A stretch of 64,000 nucleotides of DNA from Rhynochetos jubatus. Lineage: Eukaryota; Chordata; Aves; Eurypygiformes; Rhynochetidae. Within the stretch, counting starts at the first letter, position 1. Each line of letters opens with the position of its first letter. Where the stretch lies: contig CM050650.1 of NCBI GenBank assembly GCA_027574665.1, forward strand, positions 49,583,304-49,647,303, in the 5' to 3' direction. The translations under genes were made by a program, and so were the position numbers. Positions 50,281 through 61,639 of this stretch are shown one piece after another. The notes below the pieces were generated by a model. The model had not been told where the DNA came from. It was given only the letters and a program-made list of their open reading frames with translations, and ran no database searches.

Positions 50281-51380
50281 CTTTAGAAAGGTGTCAAAAT
50301 AGGCCTCAATGGGCCTCAATGCCTATCTACATCAAAAAGGCCCACTGTCTACAGGTCTTGATTCCTACCAGTATCAGAAAGTTTCTTGAGACCCAAGTGT
50401 TTGGATTCTTATTGATACTGAAAGCTATTGATGCCTATGAATACCAAAAAGTCTTGCTATCTATATATCTCAGTGCTTACTCATATCAAAAACAGTGTCT
50501 AGATCGGTAAGTGTAGACGCCTATTAAGCTCAAATGTTATTGATATCTATCAATAGACATTGATGTCCATCCATAGGTGTTGAAAATGATAGGCATGAAT
50601 GATTAACGATACTGAAAGGTCTCACTGTTGATATATGTTGGTGCTAACAATATCAAAATCGGTCTCAAAACTGATAGAATTAGACACCAGTTGAGATGGA
50701 AAGTTACCCATGCCTACCGCTATTGGCCAATACCTATAGATATCAATAGACATCCAAACTGTTAGACATTGATGCTCACAGCTATTGAAAGGTCTCACTA
50801 CTGATAGGTCCTGGTGTCTAGTGATATCAAGAAACTTCTTCAGACTCATAGAAATAGATGCCTATTTTGATGAAAAGTTATCAATGCCTATCACTAGGTA
50901 TTGATATTAATGCTTACAGGTAAGTCTTGAAATAGATAGACATTGAGGCCTGTCAAGTGGTATCAAAATTATTCTTGAGACCAATAGGTATAGTCATCTA
51001 TTGAGATCAGAATGTATCTATGCTTTCTGACCTGTATCTATCCAACAACAGCTGATGGTATCTGTGCCTAACTATAGGCTTTTGATTTTATAGGCATCAA
51101 CACATATTTGTATCCAAAGGTCTTGCTATTGATAGGTCTCAGTGTCTACCGATATAAAAATCAGTCTCAAGACCAACAGGTATAGAAGCCAAATAAATTT
51201 GAAAGATATCAGTGTCTATCAATAGGTATCAAAGTTGTTCAGCATCAGTGCCTATGAATTTCAGATGTCGGCTCTCTATTGGTCTTGAATCCTGCTTATA
51301 TTAAAGGATTTCTTGAGAACAATAGTATAGATACTTCTCAAGATGGACAGGTATCAAATGCCTATCTGCAATAAAAGCAG
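50281..51380. repeat. Strongly diverged tandem (satellite-like) array
   Basis: A core of about 56 bp recurs seven times in the same orientation, beginning near 50370, 50482, 50648, 50821, 50957, 51149 and 51293. Its pattern is TATCAAAA, then a CTTGAGACC/CTCAAGACC word, ATAGGTATAG, ATGCCTATTGAGAT and GAAA. Spacing runs 112, 166, 173, 136, 192 and 144 bp. Between cores are further words in both orientations (CTATTGATAGG, CCTATCAATAGG, ATTGATATCTATCAAT) and a lead word GGTCTCACT or GTCTTGCTAT. No coding frame spans a unit. Copies differ by 20-35% by eye, so the array is old. No family is recognised. Confidence 0.85.
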
Positions 51381-51384
51381 ATTC

Positions 51385-54300
51385 ATTAATATGTATGGGT
51401 TCCACTAAAATTAAATTGACTGTAGGTAAATATGTCTTGGTAACATCCTTTCTGGACTATCAGCTGGTGGTGATTTGAAGATGATTCAAAAGGGCAAATC
51501 CAGATATATTCGTATGGGTCCTGTAAGTAATACAGGCTTTATTGTTGACTGAAGAGGTTTTTGCTAACTGCCTTGAGAAGACCAACCAGACCTTTGCATG
51601 TCCAAGAATCTTCATAAATATAATAGTATTCTGAGGTGCCCAAAACCATCTGTGCATTGGTAAATAGCTTGAATATATACATACTGCAGTCAGGTGTGAA
51701 ATTGTCTACTCTACTTTGCCTATTTGTTCCTATTTAGAGATTTACAGGTAATGGTGCATCTCATTTCCCCTAGAGGACTGAAGTTCTGCTTTCTGAGTCT
51801 AGCTGTGCTGTTTAAAGATGTCTTCACTGGTTTTGGCAATACAGTGGCAAAAATTAATTTAATTAGCTGCAATATCTCTGATGTGCTAGGACTACTTTTG
51901 TCAGCACTGTGTCATACTGCATGGTGCAACAGAGATGTGCCTTCAAAGTCAGAATGGCAAATCTGAAAATTCTCCATGCCTTCCCTTATTTCTCTTACTC
52001 TTTTTCAATCACTTATGTACAAAATTGAAAATCTTAAAATACATCCTGGTTAAATTTGCATGCAAGCCATTGTAGCATTCTTGTTTTAGATAATTTTGCC
52101 TTTGGCTCACCCTAAAAATAACATATCTCTTTTGTAGTGTTTTGTACTGATTCAACTAAGTTAGTGTAAAGGCTCTGGCAGTAGGCATATAAATAATTAA
52201 AAATCAGTTGAAGATAGACAGCCTTATTGCAATATGGCTCAACTTCACTATCTCTGTCCCTCAGCAAAGTGAGAACAGGTTATATGAGCAGTTTTCCTCT
52301 AGTCAGTGCTGTCACTGACAGTTTAAGGCAACCTGTTTGACTTGGCAGAGAAACCGATGAGGAGTGATCACACAGGCAACACAGCAAAGTGCTGCCCTGG
52401 GAGCAGTAACATACAGAACAGACTTGGTAGCCGTCAGGTGAGAGGAGGGCCAGTGGTTATATACAACAGTGACACAGCCATTTCTACAACAATCCTCTGA
52501 CCCCAGTTTCTGCTGCACTGCACTTTCTCACAGGCCACAAGCATGCAGCTGAGCAGCTGCGGCAACTCAGCTGATAAGCAGTTACTCACTACTCTACAGC
52601 AATTTAATGTGAGTCTGGGTTCTTGACCGCAAGTCTGAGGTGTTATTGTTGGTGAAAATACTCACTGAAGACAAATCTTTTCATGCTGACCACCTTGAGT
52701 AAGAAATATAACTGTTAACAGGTGTTTAAGAGAGTACCAAAAAAAAAAGGACTGCTATTTCCACAGTCTGTTCACTCCCAGCCCTTCCTAGACACTGTGG
52801 TGGCTCCTGCCATTGGTCCCCAGCACCTTCTGCTTTCTTCCTTGGCCCAAGCCCCTAGAATAAGTTTCCATTCCTTTGGAAATGTGTGCCTGAGTACACA
52901 CACATGCACTGTTTGTAGTTCCCCTGAACTCATCTTTGGCCAGGACCCTACATCTGTGCTTGGTACTCCTACTCCAGACTTAGGGAACTGCAGGGGAATA
53001 AGGGAAGGTAACAGCATCTTTAAAATAAACACACGTAACAGATCATGGATCTGCACGTAAAACGTAATACCAGCTATAAGAACAGAGACTAATTTTCAAA
53101 GGCAAGGATAACAGGCAGATTTCTTTTCAATGCTTCTCATTAGACATCATTTTCATGGGTCAGTCAACAAAAATGTGAAAGAAGAAAAATCTTCCTCTCG
53201 CTGTAGCCAAAACATTAAGGGAGACAGAAAAATGAGAGAAGGAAGGATTAGAAGCTTCTTCAAAGTAAATGGCACCTGTGAAGAGCCTGAGATTGAGAAA
53301 AAGTCATGCAATGCAACATATTTGAATACAACGTTCTCTTAAGAAAAGGACATAATATTCAAGGACTCTGTTTTAATTCTTCACTATTAATGACAACAAA
53401 AAAGTTTGGAGGATAGACTGATGATTCAAGGCAAAAATAATATAAAATATTAAAGTTATAGAACTGAAAAGTTCTTTTTATTTCTATTATGTATGTCTGC
53501 TCTATGGAGCCAGCAAGTTTTGTTCTAGCGTTTAAAGAAAACGGGGGAGATTTCCAATATATCCTTTAAATAATGGGAGTTTTATTTCTCTATTTCTTCT
53601 TTTTCCTGGCTAAAACAATTAATAGATAAATATTGTGGGTTTTTTTCTAGTTTATTCTTTTTGCAAATCTTGGAGGAACATGTTTCAGTTGCTTGTAAAC
53701 CGCTTCCTTTAAGTTAAAGGCCCAGATTGGTAAGTATATTTTCTGAACTACAGATGACTAAAAAAATATTTAAATCAGATGATTAATGTCTTATTCTTAA
53801 TTCACATTTTGCCCACAGAAGAAAATTGCCTCAATTGAAAGTCAATGGCAAAACTCCATTGACCTCAACAGGCCAAGATTTCAGTCCTTGTTCTTTGCCA
53901 TTTTGCTGAACTGAAAATTTAAATATCTGTATCTTTTGATACAAGGCCAACCTCAGAACAACATGAACTTGTGAAAATCAAATCAGAAAGGGGAAAATTT
54001 ATGTTTGTTAACTAGGCAAGCAATTAGAAATGGAATCAATATTTTTGGACATTTTTCATAGCACTTGCCTTTCATTATTAGCTAACAGCAGCTCTTTTCT
54101 GTTGCTCTCAATATTTTTGTCTCCTGTGCACCAGGGATGCAATTCCATACTAAGCCTTAGGTCTCAAGGTTGTTGTCTCAGACCTGGTCAAGCTCAGCAG
54201 TGACTGAAGACTGCCACCATTTGACAGCTGTTTGGGGTCTGTGTGAAACGCCTGATGGGTTCAGTGCAGTCCCAGGGTGCTGCTGTCTACATTATGAAAA

Positions 54301-55855
54301 GTACAACCAGAAATGACATTTATTAACAACTCTGGGACTTTCCAGGCAGCCAAGGACTGAGCAAGATGCAGGTGATGGAATTACTCTGGCACCTCTGGGG
54401 TAGCCCCTTCTGGCCAGAAATGTACCTCATTGGCGAATCCAGTGTGAAATCTTGCACTGAACTAACATAAACCAGTGAAGGATTTTATTCTCCAAGGATG
54501 CCAGCCCAGCACCTTTTATCTCCCCTAGAAATATAACAAGTTGCAGACAAAGAAATGGAGGAGAATAATTTCCCTCACTGTCCCAGCAGTTTGTCTGGGC
54601 ATTATTTTATTTTACAATTCGGCCAATGGGTGTGAGCTCTGAACTTTCAACCCCGGGGATAAATTAAGTGAAAAACTCATTTCAGAAAGTAGCACATTAA
54701 ACTAAGAAAATGCATTTTTAAATCTTTCCCCTGAGCTCTGAAGAAGTCTTCCCAGGGCCAGCACAGCCTCAGCATAATGGATGGCTGCACAGCTGCCTGG
54801 CAAAAATCTCAAACTCCCACTTGCATGTTTGCAGAACAGGAGAGGAGCCACAGACCAACTCAAAAGCTGCTGTCACCACCTCTGTAAATATGCAACTGAC
54901 CTTTCTTAGTTTTCTTTGTTGTCTCAAACAACTGCTGAATAATTTTTCAAGTAAATTTCACACTATTCTTCAGACAACTTATTCAGCTCATTTGATTTTA
55001 TTTATTCATTCCTTGCTAAAAGACGTGACAGAGATTAACAACTCAATATGTACAGTAAAACAAACATAAAAAATAAAATTCTGAAGTAAAGGAGAAAAAA
55101 ACCAAAGATGTTATTGTGTCTCCTTGATCCCGCTGGCAAATCCAGAGGAAAGTGGACAGTCCTGCCTTTGGACGACAGTTGAAAGTGGGATTCTCGTGAC
55201 AGAGAGTGTTCTTCATTTCTGCAGTGTGCCATGTCACCTGCCTGGTAACACAGCTGAAGACATCACTACCTGGAAAGTTCATCCAACATTCAACTTCTGT
55301 GATTCATCTAAATTTCGTAATGTAATAACCCTCCCTAGACACACTAGCATCACTACTTTAGAATATTTTACATATATATATTTGTTATCTTGGGGAGAGA
55401 ATTAGTATTTACTAGTCAATGTGATTCACAGGAATGCAAGATACTTTCAGGGTGAATATTGCATGCTGGAAGTTATCTGAAGCTAGTAGTAGCTATGAAC
55501 TTATTTGTTATCTCCTAGAGGTAGATTACACTTTCTATTAATAAGGAAAGCTACACAGTCCTGGGATTCTGCTTCAACGTAATACCCTTGATAAATGTTA
55601 CCCGAGTGCTGATTCACTTAGTCACTGTGAGCAAGTAGCTCAGCACTGATGACACAACACTTCAGTCTATCAAATCTCTGCTCCCTATGCTTCATCTCTG
55701 TGGAGCAGTAACTGCTGGGAATCCTTCATTTACCCACTCCAAGGAACAGGAGCCTATTGCTTAGCCTAACAAACTCTGCTGCAGCTGTGACTAGTACTTG
55801 CCATGTTCAGTGGTCACAAAGATCACAGCCTACATCATGATGTCTAGATTATACT
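51385..55855. other. Unique non-coding stretch
   Basis: Nothing is recognised except an ancient-repeat phrase at 53841-53872. Opposing frames at 52722-53060 and 52772-53056 cover each other and show no family. The DNA is AT-rich, with A/T runs near 53640. Confidence 0.5.
53841..53872. repeat. Ancient amniote repeat remnant (short)
   Basis: The phrase TCAATGGCAAAACTCCATTG followed by ACCTCAACAGG pairs with 35898-35923. Sharing both TGGCAAAACTC and ATTGAC.TCAA supports common origin. Confidence 0.4.
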
Positions 55856-55857
55856 GT

Positions 55858-55956
55858 AAAAAAAACCCCACCAACAAACAATGACCAATAACCAAAAACA
55901 AACAACCCAAACACACAACAAAATAACCCCACACCAAACAAACCAAAACCAAACCA
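55858..55956. repeat. A/C-only low-complexity tract
   Basis: About 99 bp of nearly pure A and C on the plus strand, without a fixed period (ACCCCACCAACAAACAATG and similar). It lies 62 bp left of the LTR but is not part of that LTR family. It may be a degenerate CA/CAAA tract. Confidence 0.9.
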
Positions 55957-56017
55957 GGAAGGTTGTTATAAAAAGGAAAAACCTGGATAAAACTCAAGAC
56001 TCTTTATCCCCCCCAGC

Positions 56018-56575
56018 TGTTGTGGTTTAGCCTTATCTGGCAATTAAGCACCACTAAGTCACTCACCTCCCTTCCCCCTCCCACAGTGGAGGAGGGTCAG
56101 AGGAAAGAAAAGGAAAGTTTGTAAAATTGAGATAAGAACTATTTAATAACATAAATGAAGATTATAGTGATACTAATACTAACAATACTACTACTACTAA
56201 GTAATTAATAATAGAAAACGGAACATATGACACAGTAGCTCACCACGCTCTGACTGCCACACAGCCAGGTCCCACAGCAGCGAACAGTCCCAGAGCCCAA
56301 GAGCAGAGAGAAAAAAACCCTGACCCCAAACCACTAACAAAAAGAACTGCTGTCCTGCTAACAGCCACACCAAGAGCTAAAAAAAGGAGCTAATGACCCA
56401 GCTATCAAGCTAGCCAAAAGCCTTAGTGATCCTCCACCCCAGCAACTTCCCACCTTTGAAACCCCACACATGCCCACCCAGCCTGACATACTAATGGAAT
56501 GAGATGACTCTCCTCTGGTCTGGGCTGGCCAGCACTGTGCAGGGGAGGAGCTCATTCCTTCCTGAAACCAGCACA
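56018..56575 (-). mobile_element. Solo-type LTR of an avian endogenous retrovirus
   Basis: On the plus strand the unit begins TGTTGTGGTTTAGCC and ends CTGAAACCAGCACA. These are the two ends of a common avian LTR read in reverse; the sense strand starts TGTGCTGGTTTC and ends in AACCACAACA. Other matching landmarks are the GGCAATTAAGCACCAC edge, the ATTGAGATAAGAACTATTTAAT stretch with an ATTAAA polyadenylation signal at 56142-56147 (minus), and the AT trinucleotide-rich part after it. Flanks CCAGC (left) and TCAGC (right) match at four of five bases, as expected of an aged 5-bp target duplication. No retroviral interior adjoins. The LTR is 558 bp, complete in extent and old. Confidence 0.88.
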
Positions 56576-57898
56576 TCAGCCTTTTCCTTTTGGTTTCTCC
56601 CACTTTCCTGCTGCCTGTGCTGTTCCTGAACTCCTCTCCTGGCTATCTGTTTGGATCTTCTCCTGATCTCATCTTGAAGCTACCACGTGTACCACTTCTG
56701 TAACTGTAGAGGCCAATACTCTTCAGTCACTTGAAAGCCATTGCACCTCAAAGCTGAGGCCCACTTTGCGAGGCCTGGGGTGAGGGGAAGTGCATTCTGC
56801 ACTACATACTTAAACAGGACCCTGTCAGCTCCATCATCTTACATCTTTTCTGAGTCATTTTGAAGCAAATGGTCCACTGGGGACACTTAGGACAGGAAAA
56901 TTATTCTGTCAGACCCATAGGGCTTACTTATGACATCCAAATAATTATCACAGGCAAGTCAGCCGTGCTGGTCTGATTCCCCAGGTATCCTTCTAATGGA
57001 CATGGATCAAAGGGAGCTCTTGGGGCCATGAGTCTAGGATCAAGACCATCAGAGCTGCACTATGGGACAATCAAAGGTTTCAGCTGTAGACACAAATCCT
57101 GTGCAACTACAGCCATTGTTTTTAACTCTGACTGTGGATCAGAGTGGGGAGGGAGAGGAGGGGGTCACATGCTACTTTTAGGGGATCTGTGAAACCCAAT
57201 TAAAGCAAGCTAAGACCATAATCTACCTATGGGAAATTTCTTAAAGGGCTCACAAATTTATAAAAGCACCAGTAGTGGTAGATTGCATCTCTCTAGGATG
57301 CAAGCCCATCATTTTATTTATTTGTAATGGCTCTGTGAACAAATGTAAGAGAGTCAAGGTGTACCACTTTTGGGGGTGATGCTTACATTAGAGCCCCTCA
57401 GTATGTGACCACTTCTTTCTTTGCTTTGAAGGACTCACTGCTATCTTTCCTTCCTATTTTTAGCTATTTTATTACTATCTTCCAAAGGAGGAAAAAGCCA
57501 CAAATTATCCAAGCACTTAGACATCTTTAGATGTTACAGTTCAATAGCAGTTTACAGCCATTTTGGTAAATTGTGCTCAGCAGTGAGCCACAATTAAATG
57601 AAATCTTCATTCTAAATGTCTCTAAGATAAGGGTGTAGATTTACTTTCCTCAGAATACTCTATATCTTTATTAAATGCACATGTCATTACAACACAAAAA
57701 GATTAGCTTCTCAAACAGGCTCTGAAAGATGGCTACATTTAGTTTGTTCTCTTCCTCAGATAACTACCAGAAATGCCTGGAGCAAGATTCCTTCTGTTCC
57801 TAGTAAATACTGGGCAAACTGGGAGCTTTCTCCTTTGCAGACCTACCCAATTCACTGGCACTTGACTTGTAGGTTTAGTTGGGGGTAGGGGGAGAGAG

Positions 57899-57950
57899 CA
57901 AAAAACAAACAAGCAAAAAAAAAAACCTACACACCCCAACCAATAAAACC
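57899..57950. repeat. A/C-rich low-complexity tract with G-rich left flank
   Basis: An A/C run with A11 inside follows a GGGGGTAGGGGGAGAGAG stretch. Such asymmetry is like that at 55858-55956. The two may share an origin in decayed simple repeats. Confidence 0.8.
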
Positions 57951-60419
57951 TCATCAGAAATCTCCTCACCCCACTTCCTGAAAAATCCATTTGCTTCAAG
58001 CTGTATCCATAAATGCAGTGAAGTATTCCATGCTTAAGTGTTCCACTTATTTCTAATCCATCAGACTCAGCATCACCATTTCAAAGAGACAGAGCACTGG
58101 ATAGGAAGGACCTGATCCTTCATCTCATGGTAGCATGACCATTTTGACTGTGTTGGAGAAGCTGGGAGAAAAAGACTTAATAATAGGTTCTCATAATTTT
58201 GCTAACACTGTCTCGTGTGAGCAGGGATTGCTGCAGAGGAAATCTAACCCAGCTTCTGCTCCCAAATTCTGTCTTTTGTGTGCACATGTCCAGTAGTAGT
58301 TCAAGCATCAGCTCACGCTGTCTTCCAGTTGAAGCTGGATGCTGCACTTTCCTTCCTGGAGAAACAGGCAGCTCTCCAGGAACCTACCTTTAGCCCCTAG
58401 ATGAGAGGGAGGGCCCAGCTGAACACAGGGTTGACTAGCAACACCTTTTAATCATGGATGTCCATGACTGGGGCATGCACAGAATGATAAAGTGAGAAGC
58501 ATAGGCCTGAGATTTGTCTCTCCAATACAATCCGTAGCCTACAGCAGCTCAGAAGTTGCCACTTCTTTTCCCTTGATGCATTCCTGGTGGACCTGATAAC
58601 CTGTCTGTGCACAGCACAGGCCAAAATGCAATAGGGTCCATATGTATTTCCCAGTGTCTGGTCCGGTCTTCTTGCAACTGATATACCTATACTGCTTTAA
58701 AAAAAAAAAAAAATCCCAGCAACATTTCATTGATTCCATAAGAAACAAAACCAGTCAGAGAGCCAGTCTTACCAGATCTTTAGTCCCCTTACAAAATGAA
58801 GAAGACAACCCTACAGTGACAGGCAATGACTAGTGTATTTAACACCTCCAAGGGTAGGGTCCATCCTCACTTGCCTCCCGTCACCCTCGTCACACTCAGC
58901 AGGCAACACCATGGCACGCTCAGTGCTTTGGAGGAGTTCAGGAGTTAGAGCTGAGTGATACAAAGCGGGCATGATTGTTTCAACACTGCCAGTTTGATAT
59001 GATCTAATTAAAACAGTGACAAGCAACGGCTGGGTTGTGTGGCGTTCTGCAAAGTAAAGAACTCCTGACAAAAAGACATAATTTTCACACAAACCAGAAA
59101 AATGAAGAGTTGCCTTCCAGATAGCTCTAGCTGACTACAGGGAGCACCAAAGTGAGCAGCCTATTTATTATATTACATCTGACATTATGAGAGCCTGTGT
59201 AATGTAATTATCCATAAAAGTCCCAACAGTCTGCCAATTGTTTCTCACAGGTGTACTTGTTTTTAAGACAGCTTTCCTAGACACCCATTGCTTACAGCCT
59301 CCTGCTTGTCTTTATCTGTTCTCTAAACATTATTGGGAGAGTTCTTTTGCCATGAATAACTGAATGAAAAAATTTTGAAACCACACACAAACACTTGGAT
59401 TAAAAATATAGATGTAGTGTTATCGCTACTATGGTTTTTTTATTATTATTTTTTTATTTCTCTGTTTAAATAGGACATTTGATGAATACATAACTTATCT
59501 TCCTCATTCATTGCTATGTTGGAATAGAAAAGTTCTTACGCAGGCTGTGGGCTTTACCCTGATCCCAGGGAGCCACTGTGGGATTAAGATTTATTCCACC
59601 CACCTCTCTAACTTTACTGAGGAGTACAAGGAGCTATAAAGAAGGATCTTGTCCCACAAGATCTGGCAGTACACCCACTTAGGGTCCAAACTCTCTGATT
59701 TACAGAATAGGAGTATCACTCTTGGAAAACGAATACCAGGACAGAGGATTCTGATCAGCAACAGACTGAGACAGTAAAGACTCAAAATGCTCTCCATTTA
59801 AAGAGACTTTGAATGGTGAGAATGTTTTCAAGCTTATGAGTAGCAAGTTGTTGATTTATGCTATTTTCAGACTGGCTCCTTTTATTAATTGCAGATTTTA
59901 ATGAAGGCTAGGAAAAATAGAAAAAAATAAGGAGGACCTTTAACAAGAAATAGTGAATGGTGTATGCCATCTCACCTATAAATCTAAATATATATCAATT
60001 GCATTGCTGTGGATTTCCTGCAGAAATTATATGTGTTTCACTGAGTCTATTAATATCCTTCCAGGGAAATAAATCATAAACTTATGGAAGAAGTGATGGT
60101 CAACTGCTTTTGTAAGCCAGCTGTAATTAGCCTCTAAGCTTTAGAATGTTAGAATGCCACAGTAACGAGGAAGGAGTCCTACTTGCATACATTCAGTGAA
60201 ATTAGTTACATAGCTGGCGAAGCACATTTGCTTGGTTTGGGCTTCTTCAGAAGAATAAGATACAACTAGACCACGTAATACTTACTTGTTTTAATTATAT
60301 TATATTTGGTAACTTGGAGTGTACCTACACTGTTTCATAATGCTGATGGGAACTGAAAAGATTTTCACAGACTCATTTCCAGGATCTGCAGTTTTAATTC
60401 AACTCTCCTGCTTAAGAAA

Positions 60420-60560
60420 TGAACGGAGAAATATTGATTTGTAATCCCAGCCTCTTTATGATTGACAGATGGCTTCCTGGAAATGGACAATCTGCCAGAC
60501 TGCTTGAGCTCAGGTGGTTTTCTCCTGTAACTGGTAACGCCATCTGAAACGTCTCAGTCA
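60420..60560. promoter_or_regulatory. Candidate regulatory block with PBX-MEIS decamer
   Basis: TGATTGACAG at 60459-60468 is the exact composite site known for PBX with MEIS or PREP, preceded by TTTA that could seat a HOX partner. The block has no repeat similarity, and an ACCTGA-type and a CATCTG-type E-box-like word lie near by. A single ten-base match is expected by chance once in about 500 kb per strand, so this is only suggestive. Confidence 0.3.
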
Positions 60561-60715
60561 TGTTGATTGTCCCACACTGCATGCCATGGATTGGTCCTCT
60601 TGAGAGGAGGTAGGTTTATGCTGTAAATCAGGGAAAGCCTTTGGTCTTCATTCATAAAGAGATTTGGATAAGACTTAGAAGCCCAACACACAGTTGTGTG
60701 TGGCTCAGTCTAATG

Positions 60716-61639
60716 TGTGTATCAGGTTTGCATGGCAAGGTTTTGGTAGCCAGGGGCTACAGGAGTCGCTTCTATGAGAAGCTGCTAGAAACTTCCCCTA
60801 TATCTGATAGGGCTCCAAGTTGGACCTGCTGCTGGCCAAGGCTGAGTCAATCAGTGACGGTGGTAGCACACCTATGATAACATGTTTAAAAAACACAAAA
60901 GCCTGAAAAATTGCAGTGGGAGAGGGGAGTGAGAATATATGAAACAACTGCACTGTAGCAGGGATTCCCCAGCAGCCCGTGGTGCAGACCACAGTGAGTC
61001 AGGTTATGCCTCTGCAGCCCTTCACCTGCAGTCCTTGGAGGACCCCATGCAGGGTGGATGCCTGAAGAAGGCTGTAGGAAGCTCATGCTGGAGAAGGCTA
61101 CTCTTGAAGGACGGCACTCTGTGGGAAGAACCCACACTGGAGCAGTTTGTGAAGAACTGCAGCCTATGAGAAGGACTTATGTTGGAGAAGTTCATGGAGG
61201 ACTGTCTCCTGGGGAAGGGACCCCACGCTGGAGCAGGGGCAGAGTGTGAGAATCCCTCCCACTGAGGAGGAAGGAGTGGCAGAGACAGTGTGTGATGAAC
61301 TGATCACAGCCCCCATTCCCCATCCCCCTCCACCACTGGAGCAAATTAGGAGCAAAGCCGAGTATGGGAAGAAGGGAGGGGTGGGGAGAAGGTGTCTTTT
61401 ATATTTGTTTTTATTTCCCATTATCCTACTCTGATTTGATTAGTAATAAAATAAATTATTTTTTCTCCAAGTCAAATCTGTTTTGCCTGTGATGGTAATT
61501 GGTGAGTGATCCCTTCCTGTCCTTGTCTTGACCCACAAGCCTTTCTTTATTTTTCTCTTCCCCATCCAGCTGAGGAGGAGAGTGATATAGCAGTTTTGGT
61601 GGGCACCTGACATCCAGCCAGGATCAATCAACCACAACA
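60716..61639 (+). mobile_element. Solo-type LTR of an avian ERVL-like retrovirus
   Basis: About 924 bp follow an abundant avian ERVL LTR in order. The start is TGTGTATCAGGTTTGCATGG, then GCTACAGGAGTCGC, GACCTGCTGCTGGCCAAGGC, GTGGTAGCAC, a run of 'CTGGAGAAG'-style text, CTGGAGCAGGGGCAGAGTGTG and TGATGAACTGATCACAG. The 3' part has ATTATCCTACTCTGATTTG, an AATAAA signal at 61445-61450, TTTTGCCTGTGATGGTAATT, and the end ATCCAGCCAGG..ACCACAACA. The start could shift by two bases in the TG run. No target duplication is clear. No internal coding region adjoins, so recombination between two LTRs probably removed it. Confidence 0.9.

Larger units (their letters stand above)
56580..60715. other. Non-coding stretch between two LTRs
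   Basis: No retroviral interior, exon or RNA gene is recognised, so the two LTRs are not ends of one provirus: they are also of different families and opposite orientation. It holds an A/C tract at 57899-57950, an A14 run near 58699, and the candidate PBX-MEIS region at 60420-60560. The remainder is unique DNA. Confidence 0.6.

Noticed and set aside
50281-51380. CRISPR-like array
   Set aside because: The cores are diverged, spacing is irregular (112-192 bp) and the sequence is vertebrate. Interspaces are themselves related repeats and not unique spacers.
55858-55956. Interstitial telomere repeat (CCCTAA/CCCCAAAA type)
   Set aside because: There is no period of six or eight bases, only A/C-rich disorder.
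56018-61639. One provirus bounded by two LTRs
   Set aside because: The two LTRs are of different families and opposite orientation, and no gag, pol or env text lies between them.
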